NCBI GenBank assembly: GCA_007133875.1
Contig: SLLW01000131.1
Span: 1-10,453, forward strand
Source of the DNA: Balneolales bacterium
GTDB taxonomy: Bacteria; Bacteroidota; Rhodothermia; Balneolales; Natronogracilivirgulaceae
DNA: 10,453 nt
Direction of reading: 5' to 3'
Below, one piece after another: positions 1 through 7,030 of this stretch (within the stretch, counting starts at the first letter, position 1; each line of letters opens with the position of its first letter). The position numbers were made by a program, and so were the translations under genes. The notes beneath the pieces are model-generated. The model was given only the letters and a program-made list of their open reading frames with translations, was not told the origin of the DNA and searched no databases.

Positions 1-104
1 CTTCGTCAAAGTCGGTGATCTCCTCGCTGAAGGTGATGACGATATCGAATTCCGATTGGTTGGTCGGATCATTCAATCCGGGCGCCCGATCAATAGCGGT
101 AATT

Positions 105-139
105 GTCGGCGGCGTGCGGTCGGAGGTGATCTCGAAGGT
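105..139 (-). repeat. Ig-linker DNA repeat, copy 1
   Basis: This 35-base tract matches 1014-1048 at 34 of 35 positions. On the minus strand it encodes the domain-end linker TFEITSDRTPP between Ig-like domains 7 and 8. It is a direct repeat inside the coding sequence and reflects recent domain duplication or conversion. Confidence 0.75.
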
Positions 140-1013
140 ATCGGCGGCTTCGTTGTCGTTGCCGGCGGCATCCTGCGCGGCGCCCTGCGGGACATCGATG
201 GTCACCAGTCCGTCACCATCCGGAGTTACCGTGACGGTGAATTCGGTGCCGCCATCAGAACCAGTGAAGCCCGAGAGCTGGGCGTTTCCGGCCACAATAT
301 CGCTATCTGTAAAACCAAACACCGGCTTGGTAAAAGTGATGGTCACGTCAAAGTTGTCCGCATTGGTCGGATCCGGCTCTGCGGAGGTTATGGAGACCAG
401 CGGCTGGCTGGTGTCGTAGGTAATGGTGAATTCGTTGGAGGCCTCATTCTGATTGCCGGCCGCATCGTTCAGTGCATTCTCATTGAGCTGGATGCTGATG
501 AGCCCTTCCTGCTCCGGCTCGACCGTCAGCACGAACTCCGGATTGGCGGTGTCATCGATATCGGTGATCGCAGCACCGGTAACCGAAAAATCAGCAGCAT
601 CAATACCGTTTACCGGCTCGCCGAATATCTCGGTAACACTCAGCGTCACCTCAAACTGCCCCGAACTGGTCGGATCCGGTTCGCTGCTGGAGAGCACCGC
701 GGTGGGGCGCGTGTCGCCGAACTCGATCGAGTAGGTTTCGCTATTACCCAGGGAATTTCCAGCCAGATCCGTGAAGGCATTTTGCGGCACTTCCACACCG
801 ACGGTATGCGATGAAGTCGTGACATCATCCGCCAAAATAGTCACCACAAAAGTGATATTATCCGCAGTGCTGGAGCCGGTGGCTGTGGCATTGCTGAAAT
901 TCAGTCCGCTCAGATCAAAATCGGCGATCTCTTCAGAGAATTCGATGGTCAGATCAAACTCCTGCTGATTCGTATAATCAGCCCCGCCCAGCTCAGAGGT
1001 CACGGATACTACG

Positions 1014-1048
1014 GTCGGCGGCGTACGGTCGGAGGTGATCTCGAAGGT
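1014..1048 (-). repeat. Ig-linker DNA repeat, copy 2
   Basis: This is the partner of 105-139, with one mismatch. It encodes the same TFEITSDRTPP linker between Ig-like domains 4 and 5. The flanking domain sequence diverges quickly outside the tract. Confidence 0.75.
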
Positions 1049-1307
1049 TTGTTCTACATTGCCATTACCGGCCAGATCCTGTACGGCACCATCATCCACT
1101 TCCAAAATGATCTGTCCGTCCTGTTCGGCCTCAACCCGAACCGAGTAAACTCCTCCGGATTGATCTGCTTCAAAAAAATCAGACAGATTTACATCTGCCC
1201 CATTTGTGGTGGTAATATCGCCAATCGCAAAATTCTGTACTTGTTCGCCAAAATCGATGAATAAGGTAAAAAACTGTTCACTGTGGGATCAGACAGTTCA
1301 TCATCGG

Positions 1308-2420
1308 TTATACTGCTCCATCTTCAACGGCACGGAAAGTGATTTCAGGGCGGGTTTCGTCAAAGGTGATGCTGAACGGTGTGGCGGCTTCGTTGCCGTT
1401 GCCAGCGGCATCGGTGGTTGCATTCGCAGCGAGATCCAGGGTTACTTCACCTTCACTATCGGGAGTTACGGTCACCGTAAATTCATCATCATCGATATTG
1501 CTTGTGAAATTGCTCAATGTGGCATTGCTCACATCAATATCGTTGGCAACAAAATCTGTTGCCGGTTTATTGAAGTTTATCGTTACATCAAAAGACGACT
1601 CATTGGTGAAATTCTCTTCATCAGAACTGAATGTCACCGTGAACGGAGTGTTATCATAAGTGATGGAGGCAGTTTCGCTACCGTCAAAGGAATTCCCTGC
1701 AGGGTCATTTATGATACCGCTGTTGATGTCGATGGTATAATCGATGAGATCGTCGCGATCTTCGGGTGGCACCTCAAGTTCAAGGACCATGATATTGTCA
1801 TTCAACACCCTGACAGCACTGAAGATATCAGAAGGAAAAATATTCAGACTCCCGCTGTCAAAAGATGATTCCTCGATATCTTCATCAAATTCAATATGCA
1901 GTTCAAATTCATATTGATTGGTTGCATCAGACAAGGGGGCAAGGTTGACATCCAGAAATTCTATGCCGTCAGTTACCACAGAAGGCGGCGTGCGGTCCAG
2001 TACGAATGAAAGTTCTTCGGAGTTTATGTTTTCATTCTCGTCTGCATCTTCCGCTACGTTTTCCGGAATCAAAAAATCCAGAGTTCCATCCCCGTTATGC
2101 GTAACTGTAAAAGTGTAAGAACTCTCGCCATCGATAAAATCGGTCCCGCTATAACTGACATCTGCATCTCCAGTGATGTTGATATCACTGAATTCAAAAT
2201 TAAAAACCGGCCTGTTGAATGTTACCGTGACTTCAAATGATTCAGCATTGGTTAGGCCTTCGTCTACAGTGGCGGAAAATTCGGTGATTTCAAGCGGATC
2301 TTCATTCATCAATAGTTCCGACCCCGCCGCGATCGATGGAACAGCCCCCAACATCAGCATCATAACAGATGCCATCAGAAAGCGTACAGGTTTATTCCAG
2401 AGTCTAATCTCACGCTCCAT
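1308..2420 (-). CDS. Secreted bacterial Ig-like repeat protein, N-terminal part (frame ends at an early stop)
   Basis: This is the N-terminal 370 residues of a large secreted or cell-surface protein. Residues 1-33 form a signal peptide: charged start MEREIRLWNKPVR, hydrophobic core LMASVMMLMLGAV, then PSIAAG. Three complete Ig-like domains follow at about 45-145, 150-258 and 260-356. Each has a strand of the type SFEVTVTFNRPV or SFDVTINFNKPA near its start, and usually a DPAGN or DAAGNGN turn near its end. Linkers DRTPPSV and DETRPEI join them, and a fourth domain starts at 358. The pattern resembles Big_12-type bacterial Ig-like domains. The protein is very acidic and has no cysteine, as expected outside the cell. 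I chose the ATG at 2418-2420; a TTG one codon upstream is also possible. There is no strong Shine-Dalgarno. The stop falls inside domain 4, whose remainder is readable in other frames below 1308, so this ORF is not the natural protein. Adhesion or a structural role is inference only. Confidence 0.8.
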   Translation of the reverse strand: MEREIRLWNKPVRFLMASVMMLMLGAVPSIAAGSELLMNEDPLEITEFSATVDEGLTNAESFEVTVTFNRPVFNFEFSDINITGDADVSYSGTDFIDGESSYTFTVTHNGDGTLDFLIPENVAEDADENENINSEELSFVLDRTPPSVVTDGIEFLDVNLAPLSDATNQYEFELHIEFDEDIEESSFDSGSLNIFPSDIFSAVRVLNDNIMVLELEVPPEDRDDLIDYTIDINSGIINDPAGNSFDGSETASITYDNTPFTVTFSSDEENFTNESSFDVTINFNKPATDFVANDIDVSNATLSNFTSNIDDDEFTVTVTPDSEGEVTLDLAANATTDAAGNGNEAATPFSITFDETRPEITFRAVEDGAV

Positions 2421-2463
2421 CAAACAGGTATTTTTGGATTTATTAGTAATTCTATTCTCTTAA

Positions 2464-2482
2464 GCATATCACATTGATATGC
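2464..2482. promoter_or_regulatory. Perfect inverted repeat upstream of the Ig-like gene, candidate operator
   Basis: GCATATCA and TGATATGC are perfectly complementary 8-base arms separated by CAT. The repeat lies about 44-62 bases upstream of the Ig-protein start, where an operator or activator site would be expected. No regulator can be assigned to it. A chance palindrome or an RNA hairpin in the leader is also possible. Confidence 0.4.
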
Positions 2483-2629
2483 GCAACAGTTTTAGATCAC
2501 TGCGAAAATGGTATTACCACATTAGCTACGCCTCCCTCTACGGGGGCTATCGATAATGAGTACACACATATAAAGCAGATCAGTTTCATCGCATCGTCAT
2601 TACTGCTGCTTTAGATTCCCATCGTAAAG

Positions 2630-2651
2630 CTTCTTTTACTTATAAAAGAAG
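2630..2651. repeat. AT-rich perfect hairpin in the intergenic region
   Basis: CTTCTTTTA, a CTTA loop and TAAAAGAAG form a perfect 9-bp stem. It is AT-rich and has no adjoining run of T outside the stem, so a standard intrinsic terminator is unlikely. It lies between two genes that diverge from this gap, where no terminator is needed for either. Confidence 0.45.
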
Positions 2652-2873
2652 AGCATCATCATTATGTTTGGATTACCCCTAATGTAGTGCCTATTGTTGA
2701 TTTATGCTTATTAAGAATACTAAAGAGATGTAAAGATATTGGTGTGAAAATGGCTCTCCGGAGGTCAAGATTATTGGAATTTTCTTATAATAAACCATCC
2801 ATCCCGGCATCGGGAAACTGTCTGTGACGTCTTGCTACCATTTTACTGCTTATGAGTGTAACAACGTGCCCAT

Positions 2874-3227
2874 ATGAATATTGAAGAGTTCAGATCTTTT
2901 TGCCTCTCCCTTCCCGGAACCGAGGAGAAAATGCCGTTCGGTGACAGTGCACTGGTTTTTTTTGTGATGGGAAAAATGTATGCCCTGGCCGATCTCGATG
3001 CCTTTGAAATGATCATTCTGAAATGTGATCCCGAAAAGGCCATCGAATTGCGGGAAATGTACGATTTTGTGATACCTGGTTATCATATGAACAAAAAACA
3101 CTGGAACAGTGTCTTGATGGAAGGCCCGGTACCTGTCGACCTGATCCGGGAGTGGACGTTGCACTCTTATGATCTGGTTGTTGCAAAACTTCCGAAAAAG
3201 GACCGGGAAGCGCTCAGGGAGCGTTAA
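2874..3227 (+). CDS. MmcQ/YjbR family protein
   Basis: This 117-residue protein has the usual size and layout of the MmcQ/YjbR (CyaY-like fold) family. The N-terminal helix MNIEEFRSFCLSLPGTEEKM is typical, with the LPGTEE motif around residues 13-18. It is followed by PFGDSALVFFVMGKMYALAD, then LKCDPEKAIELREMYDFVIPGYHMNKKHWNSV around 59-91, and a closing helix LIREWTLHSYDLVVAKLPKK. The W-x-H/N segment near residue 86 and the final SYDLVVAKL helix are family hallmarks. Members are often labelled DNA-binding from structural resemblance, but no reaction or target is firmly established. The gene stands alone and converges on the GlxA-type regulator 74 bases downstream. The ATG at 2874 fits the family start, and there is no clear ribosome binding site. 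Confidence 0.88.
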   Translation: MNIEEFRSFCLSLPGTEEKMPFGDSALVFFVMGKMYALADLDAFEMIILKCDPEKAIELREMYDFVIPGYHMNKKHWNSVLMEGPVPVDLIREWTLHSYDLVVAKLPKKDREALRER

Positions 3228-3301
3228 TAATAATCAGGACCGGGCACTTCGAAATCAAAAAAGCAACGGCTTGATCCTGCAACAATACGTATGGGCCGGA
3301 A

Positions 3302-4282
3302 TCAGGCCACCGGCACAGCGATATGATACTTGTTCCGGTATTGCATGGGTGACAGGCCGGTGATTTTCCTGAATACCGTACGAAACGACTTGATATCGCT
3401 GTAACCGGACTCGTACATGATCTCATTGATACTGCTGTTGCCGGTTTCTATACTTTTTTTGGCCGCTTCAATACGGACCCGCTGGATGTATTCCAATGGT
3501 GTGTTGTGAGTCGCTTTGGTAAAACGCCGGATAAAATTCCGCTTGCTCATGTGTGATTGCCGTGCCACTTCTTCCACCGATATCGATTCCCGGTAATTTT
3601 TTTCGATATAATGCTGAGCTCTGAGTATTTCTTCATCTCCGTGCCCTTTCTGTCCCTGAAATACAGCAAAATGTGCCTGACTGATTTTCCCGATATCGAG
3701 TGAGAAATATTTGCTGACCGGAATGGCGATATCGCGGCCGCAAAATTTTTCAATCAGGTATAAAATGACATGGATTGACGAAAAGGCCCCTCCGCTGGTG
3801 TAGACACCATCCCGATCGGTCACTATGATATCGGGCTGAACCATCAGGCCGGGATACCGTGACTTCATATCATCAATCGCCTGCCAGTGAGAGGTGCAAG
3901 GCTTTCCCTCCAGAATTCCGGCTTCCGCCAGGAAATAACTTCCACGGCACAAACTGACAACCTCTGTTCCCTGCAGATACATTTTTCTGATCCATGAAAC
4001 AGCTTCAGGGTGCCGGGAACGCACAATTTCCGGTTCCCCTATAAACGATGGGATGATAATCAAATCGGTATCGGTTGCTTTATCCAGCGTCCGGTTACAG
4101 GTGAATTGCGCCGGTTGATGCAGCCGGATATCCCTGGTTTTCTCACTCACCAGCTCAATATCAAAAGCAGGAGCGCGGCCCAGTTTCTGCAAATAACGGT
4201 TCGTGTTGGTCAGCATGTCAAGTGCGGCAGAAACGGCAACCAGCACAGCATCATCAAATATAAATAGCGATACTTTTTTCAT
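3302..4282 (-). CDS. GlxA-type transcriptional regulator (DJ-1/PfpI domain plus AraC helix-turn-helix)
   Basis: This 326-residue cytoplasmic regulator has the GlxA-type layout. Residues 1-180 form a DJ-1/PfpI glutamine-amidotransferase-like domain. It has the start KKVSLFIFDDAVLVAVSAALDM, the strand DLIIIPSF, and the nucleophile-elbow segment VVSLCRGSYFLAEAGILEG with Cys112, followed by TSHW with His132. Residues 217-320 form an AraC/XylS double helix-turn-helix. The first unit is around SISVEEVARQSHMSKRNFIRRF, and the second is around SSINEIMYESGYSDIKSFRTVF with the GLSPMQYR ending. In this family the N-terminal domain is thought to sense a small molecule and is usually not an active enzyme; the ligand is unknown here. 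The gene is divergent from the VOC gene across a 180-base gap, so self-regulation and control of the plus-strand run are plausible but unproven. An AGGA lies about 10 bases before the ATG. Confidence 0.92.
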   Translation of the reverse strand: MKKVSLFIFDDAVLVAVSAALDMLTNTNRYLQKLGRAPAFDIELVSEKTRDIRLHQPAQFTCNRTLDKATDTDLIIIPSFIGEPEIVRSRHPEAVSWIRKMYLQGTEVVSLCRGSYFLAEAGILEGKPCTSHWQAIDDMKSRYPGLMVQPDIIVTDRDGVYTSGGAFSSIHVILYLIEKFCGRDIAIPVSKYFSLDIGKISQAHFAVFQGQKGHGDEEILRAQHYIEKNYRESISVEEVARQSHMSKRNFIRRFTKATHNTPLEYIQRVRIEAAKKSIETGNSSINEIMYESGYSDIKSFRTVFRKITGLSPMQYRNKYHIAVPVA

Positions 4283-4330
4283 GGTAATAATCCTGTTGTT
4301 ATCTCCTTAATATCAACACTTTAAACGTGG

Positions 4331-4340
4331 TTTACGTAAA
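4331..4340. promoter_or_regulatory. TTTACGTAAA palindrome in the divergent intergenic region
   Basis: This perfect 10-base palindrome lies 49 bases before the GlxA-type regulator start and 122 bases before the VOC gene start. That is a reasonable place for an operator in a divergent promoter region. AraC-type proteins usually bind direct rather than palindromic sites, so a link to that regulator is uncertain. I found no clear -35/-10 pair in the 180-base gap. Confidence 0.3.
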
Positions 4341-4462
4341 TGTACGAGGTAGAGATGACACTTATACACCCCAAGGTTGGCATTTATGCACGTTGCTTAC
4401 AAACAGGGGATTAGCGACATTTTAAATAAAATTAACCATAAAAGTAAATCACAGGAGCAATT

Positions 4463-4882
4463 ATGAAATCAATAAATCCCTATTTAATGTTCAATGGCAA
4501 TGCCAAAGAAGCGTTTCAGTTTTATCAGTCCGTATTGGGTGGTGAACTCTCGCTAATACGTTACAGCGATATGCCAGATAAGGAAAACGCGAAAAAGGAG
4601 GACCTGGAAAAGGCCGCACATATCGCACTTCCCATTAACGGCAGCGATCACATACTGATGGCTTCGGACGCCCCCTCCGCAAATGAAGTGGAGCTGGACA
4701 CCAACAGCAGGTATCATATTACACTCGTGCCGGAGAGTACGGAAGAGGCAGACCGGTTGTTTCGGGGGCTTTCGCAAGGCGGACAGGTAATGATGCCACT
4801 CGAAAAAACCGATTGGGCTGAAAAGTTTGCCATGTTTACAGACAAATTCGGAGTTCAGTGGATGATCAATTACGATGGGTAA
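4463..4882 (+). CDS. VOC superfamily protein, PhnB-like
   Basis: This 139-residue protein belongs to the PhnB-like branch of the vicinal oxygen chelate (glyoxalase/dioxygenase) superfamily. The start MKSINPYLMFNGNAKEAFQFYQSVLGG is diagnostic: conserved Asn/Pro, then AFQFY and LGG at about 16-27. The second beta-alpha unit has HIALPINGSDHILMASDA around 53-70. The C-terminal half has SRYHITLVPESTEEADRLF, a GG segment, and TDKFGVQWMINYDG at the very end, where the terminal Trp and acidic ending are typical. PhnB itself has no confirmed enzymatic role; proteins of this shape bind small ligands or metals, so no substrate is assigned. AGGAG at 4453-4457, five bases before the ATG, fixes the start. 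It is the first gene of the plus-strand run and is divergent from the GlxA-type regulator. Confidence 0.9.
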   Translation: MKSINPYLMFNGNAKEAFQFYQSVLGGELSLIRYSDMPDKENAKKEDLEKAAHIALPINGSDHILMASDAPSANEVELDTNSRYHITLVPESTEEADRLFRGLSQGGQVMMPLEKTDWAEKFAMFTDKFGVQWMINYDG

Positions 4883-4956
4883 CCTGCCGGTACGGATGAT
4901 CAACCTGAAAAGTCGTGTTATCCGAAAACTACGCAAAACTATAAAAGAACAATGTT

Positions 4957-5730
4957 ATGACAGAATCAAAAAGGCATCTGCCAGAAGTTGTTTCCCCCAA
5001 AGAGTGGTATGAAGCCCGCTTAAAGCTGCTCGAAAAGGAAAAGGAGCTTACCCGGCAACGGGATGCATTGAACGCCGAACGCCGGCGACTGCCTATGGTT
5101 AAAATTGCCAGCGACTACATGTTCGAAGGGCCCGATGGTTTATACTCATTAATCAATTTGTTTGAAGATCGCCGTCAGCTTATTACCTACCATTTTATGT
5201 TCCATCCCGATTGGGATCAAGGGTGTCCGGCTTGTTCCTTTCTGGTAGACAATATCGGGCATTTGGCGCATCTTCATGCCCGTAATACTAACCTGGTCCT
5301 GGTTTCACGGGCACCCATTGAGAAAATCGAAAGGTACAAAGCCCGTATGGGCTGGTCGATCCCCTGGTACTCCTCTTATGGGAGTGATTTCAACTATGAA
5401 TTTCATGTTACCCAGGGCGAGACTCTTGGAACCTCAGAATATAATTACCGGAATGTCGATGAGCTTATTGCAAAACTGAATGGGAAACAGGTGGAACTAC
5501 CGGGAACCAGTGTTTTTCTCCGTGATGGTGAATCGGTGTATCACACCTATTCTTCCTATGCCCGCGGAGGTGATGCATTGCTGGGGACCTACCAGTACCT
5601 GGACCTCACTCCTCATGGAAGACAGGAGGAGTGGGAAGAACCAGAAGGACGAAGTGACGGACCTATGATGAGCTGGCTCCGCCGGCATGATGAATATGAA
5701 AAAAAACCTGTACAAGTTGAGTCATCCTGA
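4957..5730 (+). CDS. DUF899 family thioredoxin-like protein
   Basis: This 257-residue protein matches the DUF899 family throughout. It opens with LPEVVSPKEWYEARLKLLEKEK, then the coiled helix ELTRQRDALNAERRRLPMV at about 30-48. YMFEGPDG at 54-61 and LINLFEDRRQLITYHFMF at 65-82 follow. The thioredoxin-like motif GCPACSF places Cys90 and Cys93 as a CxxC pair. Downstream are LVLVSRAPIEKIERYKARMGW, PWYSSYGSDFNYEF and the typical late segment VFLRDGESVYHTYSSYARGGD. The CxxC suggests redox chemistry, but no substrate is known for the family. The protein has no signal peptide and is probably cytoplasmic. The gene follows the VOC gene by 74 bases in the same direction, with no strong Shine-Dalgarno before the ATG. 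Confidence 0.92.
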   Translation: MTESKRHLPEVVSPKEWYEARLKLLEKEKELTRQRDALNAERRRLPMVKIASDYMFEGPDGLYSLINLFEDRRQLITYHFMFHPDWDQGCPACSFLVDNIGHLAHLHARNTNLVLVSRAPIEKIERYKARMGWSIPWYSSYGSDFNYEFHVTQGETLGTSEYNYRNVDELIAKLNGKQVELPGTSVFLRDGESVYHTYSSYARGGDALLGTYQYLDLTPHGRQEEWEEPEGRSDGPMMSWLRRHDEYEKKPVQVESS

Positions 5731-5781
5731 TACATACGCGTCTTTGCCGGCCGATGTAATGATCGATTATAAGTAAATGAT

Positions 5782-6378
5782 ATGGCAGAGGATACAGAAA
5801 CCCTGATACCCGAGCTTGAAAACTACTTCAATGAGTTTGTGGTACTCAGGAATACCGTCAGGGATTTTACCGGTAAACTGGCAGAAGCACAGTTTTACTG
5901 GAAACCCGGACCGGATCAATGGTCGGTCGCTGAATGCATCAGCCATCTGAACGAGCTTGGGTACAAGCTGTTACCTAAGCTTCGGGACGCCATTGAGTCT
6001 GGACGTAAAACCGGAAAAACAGGTTCCCCCCCGTTTCGGTACGGGTTGATCAGCCGGTGGTTTATCAAAGCCAATGATGCTTCATCCAATTTCAAAATAA
6101 ATACCCCTGAAATATATCGACCTGATTCGAATGAAGTATTGAAAAAATCACAGGTAGTCTCTGATTTTTTGGAACTTCAGGATGCCTTGTGTGATCTGGT
6201 GAGCCGAGCTGACGGACTGGATCTCAAACGGATCAAAATCGGATCAACTGCAAACGGGCTGATACGGTTGAGCCTCGGAGCATGGTTTGCCACGATCATG
6301 GTACACGAAAAACGACATCTTGCCCAGGCAAGACGCGTTGCCGAAACTCCCGGATTTTCGGCCGGACAGTCAGCATAA
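5782..6378 (+). CDS. DinB family (DinB_2-like) protein
   Basis: This 198-residue helical protein of the DinB/YfiT-like metalloprotein group has the usual three histidine positions for a metal site. His55 lies in WSVAECISHLNELG, after the family's Trp-Ser-Val/Ile motif at 47-49. His175 and His179 lie in the C-terminal IMVHEKRHLAQARRV helix. The preceding segment FYWKPGPDQWSV is also characteristic. Members include thiol-dependent S-transferases and many proteins of unknown role, so the reaction cannot be read from sequence. The middle portion (about 80-120, PPFRYGLISRWFIKAND) resembles DinB_2 proteins annotated in Bacteroidota. The name DinB does not mean the DNA polymerase. It lies 51 bases after the DUF899 gene and 18 bases before the GNAT gene, consistent with cotranscription. 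Confidence 0.88.
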   Translation: MAEDTETLIPELENYFNEFVVLRNTVRDFTGKLAEAQFYWKPGPDQWSVAECISHLNELGYKLLPKLRDAIESGRKTGKTGSPPFRYGLISRWFIKANDASSNFKINTPEIYRPDSNEVLKKSQVVSDFLELQDALCDLVSRADGLDLKRIKIGSTANGLIRLSLGAWFATIMVHEKRHLAQARRVAETPGFSAGQSA

Positions 6379-6396
6379 CAACAAATTATTGAAACC

Positions 6397-6942
6397 ATGT
6401 CAACGATTACCAATATAACCAGCGTAACATTTCGTCCGGCCAATCTGTCGGATATCGCCTTGCTTCAATACTGGGATCAGCAGCCCCATGTCATTGCAGC
6501 TCATCCAAACGACCAATGGAATTGGCGCGTGGAATTGAAGCAATCACCCGCCTGGCGGAAGATGCTCATTGCCGAAGATGGTGGACGCCCGATCGGTTTT
6601 GTTCAGATCATTGATCCTGCAAAGGAAGAGAGTCGGTATTGGGGCGATATTACCGGCGGATTTCGGGCACTTGATATCTGGATCGGAGAGGAATCGGATC
6701 TGGGTCAGGGTTACGGGACGGTTATGATGGAACAGATACTTGCGCTCTGTTTTGAGGATACGTCCGTCATTGGTGTGCTGGTGGATCCGCTTGCTGACAA
6801 TACCCGTTCGCACCGGTTTTATGAGCGATTCGGATTTCAGTTTGCAGAACGCCGCCAATTTGGCCGGGATGATTGCTTTGTGTATCTGCTAAGCCGGGAC
6901 GATTGGATGAAACGAACGGTAATTCCTGATTCAGGAAAATGA
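6397..6942 (+). CDS. GNAT family N-acetyltransferase, AAC(6')-like architecture
   Basis: This 181-residue GNAT protein starts with VTFRPANLSDIALLQYWDQQPHV (about 10-32), a typical first strand and helix. The core follows as MLIAEDGGRPIGFVQIIDP, then LDIWIGEESDLGQGYGTVMM at 92-111. LGQGYGT is the acetyl-CoA pyrophosphate-binding loop. VLVDPLADNTRSHRFYERFGFQ around 127-148 is the distal motif with conserved Asn and Tyr. WIGE, GYGT, VDP and N-x-x-S/A-x-x-x-Y-E in this order are shared with AAC(6')-type aminoglycoside acetyltransferases and their many relatives. Resistance activity should not be assumed, because most relatives in this branch have unknown acceptors. There is no Shine-Dalgarno. An inverted repeat (6923-6937) overlaps the last codons. 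Confidence 0.88.
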   Translation: MSTITNITSVTFRPANLSDIALLQYWDQQPHVIAAHPNDQWNWRVELKQSPAWRKMLIAEDGGRPIGFVQIIDPAKEESRYWGDITGGFRALDIWIGEESDLGQGYGTVMMEQILALCFEDTSVIGVLVDPLADNTRSHRFYERFGFQFAERRQFGRDDCFVYLLSRDDWMKRTVIPDSGK

Positions 6943-7030
6943 AACAATTTCTCCTATAACCGGATGAACACAAAATCGATAGCCTCACCGGATTAGAGTC
7001 TTTTCTGATAACGTTAATTGCCGATTTGCC

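Larger units (their letters stand above)
1..1307 (-). pseudogene. Continuation of the Ig-like repeat protein after two frameshifts; runs off the left edge
   Basis: Reading on past the stop, frame 2 supplies SSITDDELSDPTVNSF. After the T6 run (A6 on the plus strand, 1268-1273), frame 3 supplies LFIDFGEQVQNFAIGDI and stays open to position 2. One missing base at each place would restore a single protein. The frame-3 stretch is about 420 codons with no methionine and no cysteine. It holds the rest of domain 4, complete domains 5-7 and the start of domain 8. Signature linkers include TFEITSDRTPPTV, EFGDTRPTAV and TYDTSQPLVSI. Strand motifs include EFDLTIEFSEEI and NFDVTITFTKPVFGF, and turns include DAAGNQNEA and DAAGNDNEA. 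The lack of any ATG over this length argues that it is a continuation and not a separate gene. In Bacteroidota-like organisms such proteins often end with a type IX secretion sorting domain, but the C-terminus lies outside the window. A real pseudogene, indel errors in the assembly, or programmed variation could all explain the breaks. Confidence 0.7.
2424..2873. other. 450-base intergenic region without a recognisable gene
   Basis: The region separates the minus-strand Ig-like repeat gene from the plus-strand MmcQ/YjbR gene, so it should carry both promoters. I see no coding sequence with family resemblance in it. It holds two perfect inverted repeats (2464-2482 and 2630-2651). A TATAAT hexamer at 2786-2791 lacks a good -35 partner, and a TATGTTTG at 2663-2670 fits the Bacteroidota -7 pattern TAnnTTTG. 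The sequence is AT-rich in its middle part. Confidence 0.6.

Noticed and set aside
56..814. Long plus-strand open frame of 252 codons, and several shorter ones at 15-419, 453-734 and 771-968
   Set aside because: They lie opposite the Ig-repeat gene, have low-complexity arginine/glycine/serine-rich translations and match no family. They are antisense shadows of the repeated minus-strand coding sequence.
1206..1868. Plus-strand open frame of 220 codons across the frame-break area
   Set aside because: Its translation has no recognisable domain, and the opposite strand carries clear Ig-like domains over the same span.
2663..2670. TATGTTTG as a Bacteroidota-type promoter element
   Set aside because: It matches TAnnTTTG, but no convincing upstream TTG element at the right spacing was found, and it is about 200 bases from the next start. 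It is mentioned only within the gap entry.
2424..2873. CRISPR array, tRNA or mobile-element end in the large gap
   Set aside because: There are no regularly spaced repeats, no cloverleaf and no terminal inverted repeats with flanking target duplication. Only isolated dyads are present.
3250..3301. Possible intrinsic terminator for the GlxA-type regulator (AAGC-CGTT-GCTT followed by T on the minus strand)
   Set aside because: The stem is only four base pairs and the T run overlaps it. This is too weak to call.
6397..6942. Aminoglycoside resistance gene
   Set aside because: The architecture is shared with AAC(6') enzymes, but the branch is broad and no specificity-determining residues can be confirmed. 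It is left as a general acetyltransferase.
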